Origin: Anaerolinea thermophila
GTDB lineage: Bacteria; Chloroflexota; Anaerolineae; Anaerolineales; Villigracilaceae
NCBI GenBank assembly: GCA_022729775.1
Contig: DZBA01000135.1
Span: forward strand, 1 to 8,458
DNA: 8,458 bases
Reading direction: 5' to 3'
Below, in pieces: positions 1-5,719 of this stretch. A program made the translations under genes and the position numbers. The notes beneath the pieces are model-generated. The model did not search any database, was not told where the DNA came from, and worked only from the letters and a program-made list of their open reading frames with translations. Numbering within the stretch: the stretch's first letter is position 1; each line of letters opens with the position of its first letter.

Positions 1-39
1 AATATTGAGAAGATACATGAGAATGATACAATTCCACGC

Positions 40-1377
40 ATGAGAGAACTCACCATCATCGGCGGCGGACTTGCGGGCAGTGAAGCCGCATGGCAAGCCG
101 CGCAGCAAAATATAAAAGTCAATTTATATGAAATGCGCCCGTCCATCTCGACGGGCGCGCATTTATCGGGCGACCTCGCGGAGTTGATTTGCTCCAACTC
201 GCTCGGCTCGAACCTGCCCGACCGCGCATCGGGCGTGTTGAAAAACGAACTGCGCGAAATGAAATCCATGTTATTGGAGTGCGCCGAAGAAACCGCGCTG
301 CCAGCAGGCGCCGCCCTCGCCGTTGACCGTGAAGCCTTCGCGCGGGCGGTGACGCAGAAAATAGAATCCCATCCCAATATCCAGATCATCCGCGAGGAAG
401 TGAAAGAGATTCCGCAAACGCCCGTCATCGTCGCCAGCGGACCGCTCACATCCGAGAGTCTTTCGCGCTCCATCGCGGAGCTGAGCGGCGCGGAACATTT
501 ATTTTTCTTCGACGCCATCGCACCCATCGTCCACGCCGAATCAATTGACATGAGCATTGCCTTCCGCGCCTCGCGTTACGACAAGGGAGAGCAGGACGAA
601 GGCGATTACATCAACTGTCCGTTTACAAAGGAAGAATATTATGCATTCGTCCACGCCTTGCAAAGCGCGGAACGAATCGATCTGCGCTCTTTTGAAGACG
701 CGATCCGCGCGGGCGTGAAGGCGGGACATTTCTTTGAAGGCTGTTTGCCCATCGAGGTCATCGCGGAGCGCGGCGCGGATTCGCTCGCGTTCGGTCCCAT
801 GCGCCCGGTGGGACTCCGCGACCCGCGCGCAAGTAAACGCCCGTACGCCATCGTCCAACTCAGGCAGGATAATCTCGCGGGCAGTTTGTATAACCTCGTC
901 GGATTTCAAACCAATTTGAAATTCCCCGAACAAAAGCGCGTGCTGCAAATGATCCCTGGTCTTGAACACGCCGAATTCGAGCGTTATGGACAAATGCACC
1001 GCAACACGTTCATCGCTTCGCCAAAATTGCTGCGCCCCACCTTGCAGCACATCACGCGCGATGACCTGTTCTTCGCGGGGCAAATCATCGGCGTGGAAGG
1101 ATACATGGGCAACATCGCGTCGGGTCTGCTGGCGGGCATCAACGCCGCGCGGATTTTGAATCAGCACGCGCCGCTGACTCTTCCGCAGGAGACGATGCTC
1201 GGCGCGTTATGTCATTACATCACCCACGCGGATTTGAAAGACTTCCAACCGATGAAGGCAAATTTTGGAATTCTGCCGCGCATGGAATTTCCCAAAAGAA
1301 CGGGCAAAAGTGAACGCGGTCAGTTATACGCGGAACGCGCGGCAAAGGCAATGAAAGAATATTTGAAAAATGAATAA
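40..1377 (+). CDS. trmFO: TrmFO, folate/FAD-dependent tRNA m5U54 methyltransferase
   Basis: This 445-residue cytoplasmic flavoprotein is expected to methylate U54 in the tRNA T-loop, taking the carbon from 5,10-methylene-tetrahydrofolate and electrons from reduced FAD. Seen: the N-terminal dinucleotide-binding motif GGGLAGSEAA at residues 8-17; the LICSNSLGSN segment with C51; the GCLPIEVIAERG segment with C235; and a C-terminal FAD-binding block around residues 346-371 (AGQIIGVEGYMGN...). C51 and C235 correspond to the two functionally important cysteines known in Bacillus TrmFO. The length fits the family (about 435-450). The start at 40 is the only usable one: ATGs at 17 and 23 are in other frames. 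No strong Shine-Dalgarno sequence is visible in the 39 bases upstream. The stop overlaps the start of the next gene, which suggests coupled translation. The family call is secure; in vivo activity is inferred. Confidence 0.97.
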   Translation: MRELTIIGGGLAGSEAAWQAAQQNIKVNLYEMRPSISTGAHLSGDLAELICSNSLGSNLPDRASGVLKNELREMKSMLLECAEETALPAGAALAVDREAFARAVTQKIESHPNIQIIREEVKEIPQTPVIVASGPLTSESLSRSIAELSGAEHLFFFDAIAPIVHAESIDMSIAFRASRYDKGEQDEGDYINCPFTKEEYYAFVHALQSAERIDLRSFEDAIRAGVKAGHFFEGCLPIEVIAERGADSLAFGPMRPVGLRDPRASKRPYAIVQLRQDNLAGSLYNLVGFQTNLKFPEQKRVLQMIPGLEHAEFERYGQMHRNTFIASPKLLRPTLQHITRDDLFFAGQIIGVEGYMGNIASGLLAGINAARILNQHAPLTLPQETMLGALCHYITHADLKDFQPMKANFGILPRMEFPKRTGKSERGQLYAERAAKAMKEYLKNE

Positions 1378-2269
1378 ACGCTCAATTGCACTTTATTTAA
1401 CCATCATCGGGCTGTTGTTGATCCTCGTCAGCGGATGGTACATATCAGCCTTTGTGAATCAGGACGCGGAATCGATCACATTCGACGGGACTCGCGCGTA
1501 TGAAGATGTCCGCGCGCAGGTGGAGATGGGATCGCGCGCGCCCGGAACGGAAGGTCACGCGCAGGTTGTGGAATACATCCGCGCAGAGTTGGAAGCAGCG
1601 GGATGGATCGTGGAGTTTCACAACTCGGAGCGCATGGGACATCCCATCCAAAACGTCATCGCCAAGCGGGTTGACTCCGCGCCGCTGATTCTTCTCGGCG
1701 CGCATTACGATACGCGCTTCGTTGCGGATCATGATCCCGATCAAAGCAAACGCGCAGAGCCTGTCCCCGGCGCGAATGACGGCGCTTCTGGCGTGGCTGT
1801 GCTGCTCGAACTCGCGCGGACTTTGCCCGCTGACTCTGTGCCTGTGTGGCTGGTGTTTTTCGACGCCGAAGACAACGGACGCATCGAAGGCTGGGACTGG
1901 ATTCTCGGCTCGCGCGCCTTTGTCGAAGAAGTGGAAGTATCTCCCCGCGCGATGGTGTTGGTGGATATGATCGGGGACGCCGACTTGAATATTTATTTGG
2001 AAAAAAATTCAGATGAGAAAATCCGCGCGGAGATTTGGTTAACAGCGGAAGAATTAGGCTACGGAGATCAATTCATCAACGAAGAAAAATTCAGCATGTT
2101 GGATGATCACACGCCGTTTCTCGAAAAAGGAATCCCCGCTGTGGATATTATTGATTTCGATTATCCCTACTGGCACACCGTCAGCGACACGACGGATAAA
2201 GTCTCGGCGGAAAGTTTACACGCGGTGGGAGATACGCTCTGGCATTGGGTGACGTCACAGTTACCATAG
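1370..2269 (+). CDS. Membrane-anchored M28 zinc peptidase, glutaminyl-cyclase-like
   Basis: This 299-residue protein has one N-terminal hydrophobic segment (about residues 7-24) after a short basic start, so it is probably a signal anchor with the catalytic domain outside the cytoplasm. The M28 metal-site pattern is intact: H112 in AHYDT, D137 in GANDGAS, the E167-D168 pair in FFDAEDNG (catalytic base and metal ligand), D199 in VLVDMIG, and H269 in YPYWHT. The DDHTPFL segment (H247), the WDWILGSRAF segment and the WHTVSDTTDK ending resemble the glutaminyl-peptide cyclotransferase branch of M28 more than typical aminopeptidases, so it could either cyclise N-terminal glutamine or trim peptides. 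Its ATG lies within the last codons of trmFO (8-base overlap), and no separate Shine-Dalgarno sequence is obvious. A functional link to tRNA methylation is not apparent, and the overlap probably reflects compact packing. Confidence 0.9.
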   Translation: MNKRSIALYLTIIGLLLILVSGWYISAFVNQDAESITFDGTRAYEDVRAQVEMGSRAPGTEGHAQVVEYIRAELEAAGWIVEFHNSERMGHPIQNVIAKRVDSAPLILLGAHYDTRFVADHDPDQSKRAEPVPGANDGASGVAVLLELARTLPADSVPVWLVFFDAEDNGRIEGWDWILGSRAFVEEVEVSPRAMVLVDMIGDADLNIYLEKNSDEKIRAEIWLTAEELGYGDQFINEEKFSMLDDHTPFLEKGIPAVDIIDFDYPYWHTVSDTTDKVSAESLHAVGDTLWHWVTSQLP

Positions 2270-2273
2270 AAGG

Positions 2274-2302
2274 AAAAAAGCGCGGAATCTAACGGAGTCC
2301 GC
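2274..2302 (-). terminator. Possible intrinsic terminator of the ansA-pseudokinase unit
   Basis: Read on the minus strand downstream of the pseudokinase stop, GCGGA (2302-2298) can pair with TCCGC (2286-2282) across an 11-base loop. Two bases later comes a run of six T (2279-2274). The stem is only 5 bp, so this is a candidate, and it overlaps the larger inverted repeat at 2294-2361. Confidence 0.35.
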
Positions 2303-2361
2303 AAGTTCTACTTGCAGAATGTCCAGAAGCGGAATGTCCAGAAGTAGAACTTCTGGACTCC
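2294..2361. repeat. Composite inverted/tandem repeat between convergent genes
   Basis: Two 20-base arms, 2294-2313 and 2342-2361, are inverted copies matching at 18 of 20 positions, separated by 28 bases. Smaller symmetry is nested inside: GCAAGT-tct-ACTTGC at 2301-2315, a perfect 10-bp stem with a 3-base loop at 2336-2358 (GTCCAGAAGT-aga-ACTTCTGGAC), and a 13-base direct repeat (GAATGTCCAGAAG) at 2317-2329 and 2332-2344. The element starts 25 bases after the M28 stop and ends 5 bases short of the pseudokinase stop. It could act as a bidirectional transcript end or be a dispersed palindromic repeat. No long T-run follows it on the plus strand. Confidence 0.75.
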
Positions 2362-2366
2362 CGTAT

Positions 2367-4358
2367 TTACTTCGTCCATGACGGACCCCAATCGGGTTCG
2401 GGGTGATTGGTGAGCTGCGTTTGATTCGTGCCATCGGCGCGCATGATGTATAAATCAGCCTGATTGTTGTTACGCAGTGAATTGAATACGATGTATTTTC
2501 CATCGGGGGAATAAACCGCGCTGGCGTTGTTGCCGCCATCGGTAATCTGGACGGATTCGCCCGTGCGCGCATCGAGAATAAAAATATCCTTGTCTTCATA
2601 CGCGCCCGCATAAATCAACAGGTGACTGCCATCGGGCGACCAATCCAAACTGCCGCCAATGCCTTGCAGGTTTTGAGTCAAGCGGATGTGATTCTTGCCG
2701 CTGGTATCCATCGTAAAAATTTCATATTCGAGCGGGACGCCGACGGACATCGCGTACGCGATGCGCTCGCCGTTGGGCGACCACGTCACCGCGACAATAT
2801 CGCCCGTGCCTTGATACACCAACCGCGCGTTAAGTCCATCCGCGTTGACCATCCAAATCGCGGTGGGATTCTCCCCCACGCGGTTCGCAAACACAATCTG
2901 ACGTCCATTGGGGGAATAATCAGGCGAGATGACATTGCCGACATTTTGCGTAATTTGAATCAAATCCTTTTGCAGAAACGATTGCAAATACAAATCGAAA
3001 GGTCCGTTGCGATTCGACGCGAACAAAAGTCCCTCGCCATCGTTGGTGAAGATCGGATAATAATTACTCGCCTGCATATCGGTCAATTGCGACAAGCCCG
3101 TGCCATCGCGGTTGACCATGCACAGCTGGTTGTAATCTCCGCGCGTGCAAGTGAACGCAATTCGTCCGCCGTGAACGTCGGTGGGTTTGGGCGAAGGCGT
3201 GACAGTCGGCGAGGGCTGGTAATCGGCGGCGAAGGGCGTAACGGTCACTGTGGCGGTTGGCTCGGCAGGAACCTCTTCGGGCGCAGGGCGGACAAAAAAG
3301 AACAGCGCGATAAATCCCGCGATGAGGATAAACAAAAATATAGGGACGAATCCGATGCGCGTTTTTTTCTTCTTCGATTTTGAATCAAGCGCGGCAAGAC
3401 GGTCTTGCAGCGGAGTCATATCCTGCGCGACGCTGATCAACTTGGGCGGCGGAAGAAACTTCCACGCGGAAAGAATTTTCGCGGTGAGCGAATCCGCGTC
3501 GAGGGCGATCCCATGCGCGATGGAATCAGGCGAAACCTTCGCGGCGAGTAAAAGCGCGGAAAGCAGTTCCGTCGTCGTTTTGAATCGATCTTCGGGATTT
3601 TTCCGCAGCGCCCACAGAATCATGCGCGAGAAGTGATCGGGCAGCGCGCGGTTGATCGAAATCGGCACGGGCGGATTCGCCTCGACGTGAATTTTGCGAA
3701 TCGGGTCTTTGGTGGTGGGCGCGTCCGCGCCGTTGATCCACGCGGCAGTGACCAGTTGATAAAGGATGACCGCGAGCGCGTACATATCCGCTGCGGCGGT
3801 GAGCGGCTGGGACGTGAATGTTTCGGGCGCGGCATACAAGCGCGGATATTTGCTCATGCGCCGCGCGGTGGTGCCTACCCTTTGTGCCGCGCCGATTCCG
3901 CTTAGAAAGATTTCCCCGTTCTTGTTGACGCGGATCAATTCGGGCGCAAGGTTGAGGTGCAAAAAATTATGTTTATGCAACACTTCGAGCGCGCCGCACA
4001 CCGCGTTGATATAAGTCAAGGCTTCGGTGGCGTTCAGCGGCGCTTTATTTGCAAGCACATCGCGCAGCGAGGGACCATCCACCCACTCTTCGAGCAGGAA
4101 GGCAAACGTGGGCGTTTGATACAAACCGAGATATGAAATTAAGTTGGGGTGCGTCACGCCGCGCAATCGTACCGCGTGCGCGTCGAGTTCCTTCAACGCT
4201 TCTTTATCTTCGTAAATATTTTTTGGAAGGTGAGTCAGCGCAAAAGATTTCTCGCTGCGAATATCCACCGCGCGGTATAAATCGCCCAGCGGCGTAGACG
4301 CGACGAAGGTCTCGACGCGGTATTGGTTGAGAAGGGTTTGTCCTTTGAGCGCAGGCAT
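2367..4358 (-). CDS. Transmembrane pseudokinase with outer TolB/WD40-like propeller
   Basis: This 663-residue protein has a kinase-fold domain (about 10-300), a basic stretch (KSKKKKTR, 327-334), one membrane helix (about 336-356), a Pro/Thr-rich linker (about 358-393) and a propeller of TolB/PD40-type repeats (about 395-660). The repeats show as YSPNGRQIVF (481), WSPNGERIAY (526), WSPDGSHLLI (573), YSPDGKYIVF (616) and a weaker FTNDG copy (438). The kinase fold is recognisable from THPNL (69-73), AAPETF (176-181) and DMYALAVILYQL (191-202), but the catalytic positions are lost. The glycine loop is VASTPLGDLY, the VAIK lysine is T42 (FALTHL), HRD-K-P-E-N reads HLNLAPEL (N136 for the catalytic Asp, A138 for Lys), and DFG reads SGI (153-155). 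I therefore predict a pseudokinase that binds or scaffolds and does not phosphorylate. It starts 9 bases after ansA with no clear Shine-Dalgarno, suggesting reinitiation. The basic stretch predicts kinase domain inside, propeller outside. Confidence 0.9.
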   Translation of the reverse strand: MPALKGQTLLNQYRVETFVASTPLGDLYRAVDIRSEKSFALTHLPKNIYEDKEALKELDAHAVRLRGVTHPNLISYLGLYQTPTFAFLLEEWVDGPSLRDVLANKAPLNATEALTYINAVCGALEVLHKHNFLHLNLAPELIRVNKNGEIFLSGIGAAQRVGTTARRMSKYPRLYAAPETFTSQPLTAAADMYALAVILYQLVTAAWINGADAPTTKDPIRKIHVEANPPVPISINRALPDHFSRMILWALRKNPEDRFKTTTELLSALLLAAKVSPDSIAHGIALDADSLTAKILSAWKFLPPPKLISVAQDMTPLQDRLAALDSKSKKKKTRIGFVPIFLFILIAGFIALFFFVRPAPEEVPAEPTATVTVTPFAADYQPSPTVTPSPKPTDVHGGRIAFTCTRGDYNQLCMVNRDGTGLSQLTDMQASNYYPIFTNDGEGLLFASNRNGPFDLYLQSFLQKDLIQITQNVGNVISPDYSPNGRQIVFANRVGENPTAIWMVNADGLNARLVYQGTGDIVAVTWSPNGERIAYAMSVGVPLEYEIFTMDTSGKNHIRLTQNLQGIGGSLDWSPDGSHLLIYAGAYEDKDIFILDARTGESVQITDGGNNASAVYSPDGKYIVFNSLRNNNQADLYIMRADGTNQTQLTNHPEPDWGPSWTK

Positions 4359-4367
4359 GGACTAATT

Positions 4368-5384
4368 TTAGCAGGTGAGTTCGCCGCGCAAATTGGTTTG
4401 CATCAGCCGCCGAATTTCATCAACCGATAAATTCTGGCTGAACAAATATGCCAATTTTGCAAGCGCGGCTTCGGTGGTCATATCAAACCCGCTGATGACG
4501 CCCACTTTAGCAAGCGCGGAGCCGGTGGCGTAATCTTCGAGGTGAACGCTGCCGCGTAAACATTGCGTGCAATCCACGATGACCGCGCCGCGCGAAGCTG
4601 CTTCTTCCAACGCGGAGAGGAATTCGCGGTTGTTGGTCGGTCCGTTGCCCACGCCGTACGCTTTCAAAATCAAGCCCTTCAACGGCGGCTGCAAAAAGTT
4701 GCGGACGACTTCGGCTGAAATGCCAGGCCACAAAGGCAGCGCGCCAATGCTCACGGGGATTAACTCATGCACGCGCAGGATGGAATCCACTGGCGGCGCG
4801 GGTTGGGTCAACTCCCAATTGATGCGAATATCCACGCCGATTTCGCCCAGCGGCGGCAGGTTGGGAGACGCAAACGCATCCAGCCCATCCGCGCTGAGTT
4901 TGACCGAGCGGCAGCCGCGCAGCAGTTGATTCCCAAAACACAGGCACACTTCGGGGATGTCGAAATTCGCGGCGATGGTCAGCGCGGTGATGATGTTGGC
5001 GCGCGCGTCGTTCCGCACCTCGCACAGCGGAATCTGCGAGCCGGTCAGGATGACGGGTTTGCGAAGTCCTTGCAGCATAAACGCCAACGCGGAAGCCGTG
5101 TACGCCATTGTGTCTGTGCCGTGTAAAACGATGAAGCCGTCATATTGTTTGTAGTGACTGCCAATATCGCTGGCGATTTTATGCCAATCGGCTGGAGTCA
5201 TATTCGCGGAATCCAGCAGCGGGGAATATTCGTGGATGTCCACTTCGGGCATCAGGTCGCTGGCGAGTTCGGGCATGGCGCGGATTTGCTCCGCGAGATA
5301 ACCGGGCGCAGGGACGTACCCATCCGCTGTGGGAGTCATGCCAATCGTCCCGCCGGTGTAGATGATGTATACGCGTTTTTTCAT
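4368..5384 (-). CDS. ansA: Type I (cytoplasmic) L-asparaginase
   Basis: This 338-residue protein is the same length as Escherichia coli AnsA and should hydrolyse L-asparagine to aspartate and ammonia in the cytoplasm. There is no signal peptide. Both asparaginase signatures are present: YTGGTIGM at residues 9-16 with nucleophile T13, and VLHGTDTMAYTASAL from residue 86 with T90-D91. K162 in SVKLSAD occupies the expected catalytic lysine position, and DSANMT (58-63) supplies the substrate-binding Ser. A late FDMTTEAALAKL block is also typical of AnsA. Start choice: ATG at 5384 is preceded on the minus strand by AAAGGATAAAGG, a usable ribosome site. It is the first gene of a two-gene unit with the pseudokinase and is divergent from the ATPase gene at 5720. 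A perfect hairpin lies just upstream of the ribosome site and may affect expression. Confidence 0.96.
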   Translation of the reverse strand: MKKRVYIIYTGGTIGMTPTADGYVPAPGYLAEQIRAMPELASDLMPEVDIHEYSPLLDSANMTPADWHKIASDIGSHYKQYDGFIVLHGTDTMAYTASALAFMLQGLRKPVILTGSQIPLCEVRNDARANIITALTIAANFDIPEVCLCFGNQLLRGCRSVKLSADGLDAFASPNLPPLGEIGVDIRINWELTQPAPPVDSILRVHELIPVSIGALPLWPGISAEVVRNFLQPPLKGLILKAYGVGNGPTNNREFLSALEEAASRGAVIVDCTQCLRGSVHLEDYATGSALAKVGVISGFDMTTEAALAKLAYLFSQNLSVDEIRRLMQTNLRGELTC

Positions 5385-5400
5385 AAGCCTTTATCCTTTG

Positions 5401-5433
5401 AGATGACAGTCACCTGCGAGGTGACTGTCATCT
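5401..5433. repeat. Perfect 15-bp hairpin upstream of ansA
   Basis: AGATGACAGTCACCT (5401-5415) and its exact complement AGGTGACTGTCATCT (5419-5433) flank a 3-base loop. In the ansA transcript it would fold a few bases upstream of the ribosome site. No T-run follows on either strand, so it is not a classical terminator. It could be an operator, an mRNA 5'-end stabiliser, or a dispersed palindromic repeat. Confidence 0.85.
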
Positions 5434-5435
5434 GG

Positions 5436-5444
5436 ATTCTATCA
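5436..5444 (-). promoter_or_regulatory. Possible extended -10 promoter for ansA
   Basis: The minus strand reads TGATAGAAT, an extended -10 with one mismatch to TATAAT. No good -35 box lies at the usual spacing. Transcription would begin near 5429, within the 5401-5433 hairpin, so that hairpin would either overlap the start site or form the very 5' end of the mRNA. Confidence 0.35.
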
Positions 5445-5461
5445 CTGGATTCAAAAGCAGT

Positions 5462-5473
5462 CTTGCAGTGCAA
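5462..5473. promoter_or_regulatory. Palindrome copy 1, possible operator near the ansA promoter
   Basis: CTTGCAGTGCAA contains the dyad TTGCA-g-TGCAA. The same 12 bases recur at 5619-5630, 157 bases away. This copy falls at about -33 to -44 relative to the predicted ansA start. It could be a regulator-binding site, or one of a pair of direct repeats flanking an inserted element. Confidence 0.4.
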
Positions 5474-5506
5474 CTAATCAGCCTTTCAACGTTCTTTTGT
5501 AAAAAC

Positions 5507-5602
5507 AGACCCTAAAGGTTTTTTCCGCAAAACAAAATCGAAGTTTGCAGGAATCCGCCGTCAAACAGTCATTTTCATTTGCAAAGGAAACCTTTAGGGT
5601 CT
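5507..5602. repeat. Long inverted repeat, possible MITE-like or structured RNA
   Basis: The outer 15 bases of the arms (5507-5521 and 5588-5602, AGACCCTAAAGGTTT and its complement) match perfectly. With the inner parts included, the arms are 5507-5531 and 5578-5602, matching at 21 of 25 positions around a 46-base centre. Two of the four mismatches would be G-U pairs in a plus-strand RNA. The element lies between the two palindrome copies at 5462 and 5619. No coding capacity is visible. It may be a miniature non-autonomous element, a small RNA or a leader structure. Confidence 0.65.
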
Positions 5603-5618
5603 TGCCCTGAGTAGTTAC

Positions 5619-5639
5619 CTTGCAGTGCAAGTTTTTTTT
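5619..5639 (+). terminator. Palindrome copy 2 plus T8 run: terminator-like or operator
   Basis: CTTGC-agt-GCAAG (5619-5631) forms a 5-bp stem followed directly by eight T (5632-5639), which has the look of an intrinsic terminator. No protein gene on this strand lies immediately upstream, so it would end a small RNA or read-through across the preceding inverted repeat. The same bases overlap the -35 position of the following promoter, so an operator role is an equally good reading. Confidence 0.35.
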
Positions 5640-5649
5640 GATGTATACT
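5620..5649 (+). promoter_or_regulatory. Candidate promoter of the ATPase-TOPRIM operon
   Basis: A -35-like TTGCAG (5620-5625) is separated by 18 bases, including the T8 run, from a -10-like TATACT (5644-5649). Transcription would start near 5656 and give a leader of about 64 bases. The palindrome at 5619-5631 covers the -35 box, so a bound protein there could control the operon. Confidence 0.5.
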
Positions 5650-5678
5650 TGCGGACATCGAGCGGGGAACGTCCCTGC
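5627..5678 (+). repeat. 52-base direct repeat, copy 1 (promoter plus leader hairpin)
   Basis: This is identical over 52 bases to 7822-7873. The first half (5627-5652) is the dyad GCAAGT...ACTTGC enclosing T8 and the TATACT box. The second half ends in a 7-bp hairpin, GCGGGGA-acg-TCCCTGC (5662-5678, one G-T pair), and the identity stops exactly at the last base of that stem. Upstream of 5627 only scattered matches continue. It lies 41 bases before the ATPase start. Confidence 0.9.
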
Positions 5679-5719
5679 GTCGCGCGATTCAACTCAGATG
5701 AAACGCGCAAGGAGACAAA

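Larger units (their letters stand above)
5385..5719. other. Structured divergent intergenic region
   Basis: This 335-base stretch separates ansA (minus) from the ATPase-TOPRIM operon (plus). I see no convincing protein gene in it. It holds, in order, a perfect 15-bp hairpin (5401-5433), a possible ansA extended -10 (5436-5444), a small palindrome (5462-5473), an imperfect 25-base inverted repeat (5507-5531/5578-5602), a second copy of the palindrome (5619-5631), a T8 run, a -10-like TATACT, and the first copy of a 52-base direct repeat (5627-5678). The last 41 bases are an untranslated leader ending in a strong AAGGAG. Confidence 0.8.

Noticed and set aside
17..25. Earlier ATG codons as a trmFO start.
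   Set aside because: ATGs at 17 and 23 are out of frame with trmFO. Position 40 gives the usual N-terminus just before the FAD motif.
541..1167. A 208-codon minus-strand frame inside trmFO.
   Set aside because: trmFO is unmistakable on the other strand, and this antisense frame has no motif or ribosome site.
2622..3383. A 253-codon open frame on the plus strand.
   Set aside because: It lies wholly antisense to the membrane helix and propeller of the well-supported pseudokinase and shows no recognisable domain. It is a by-product of GC-rich codon structure.
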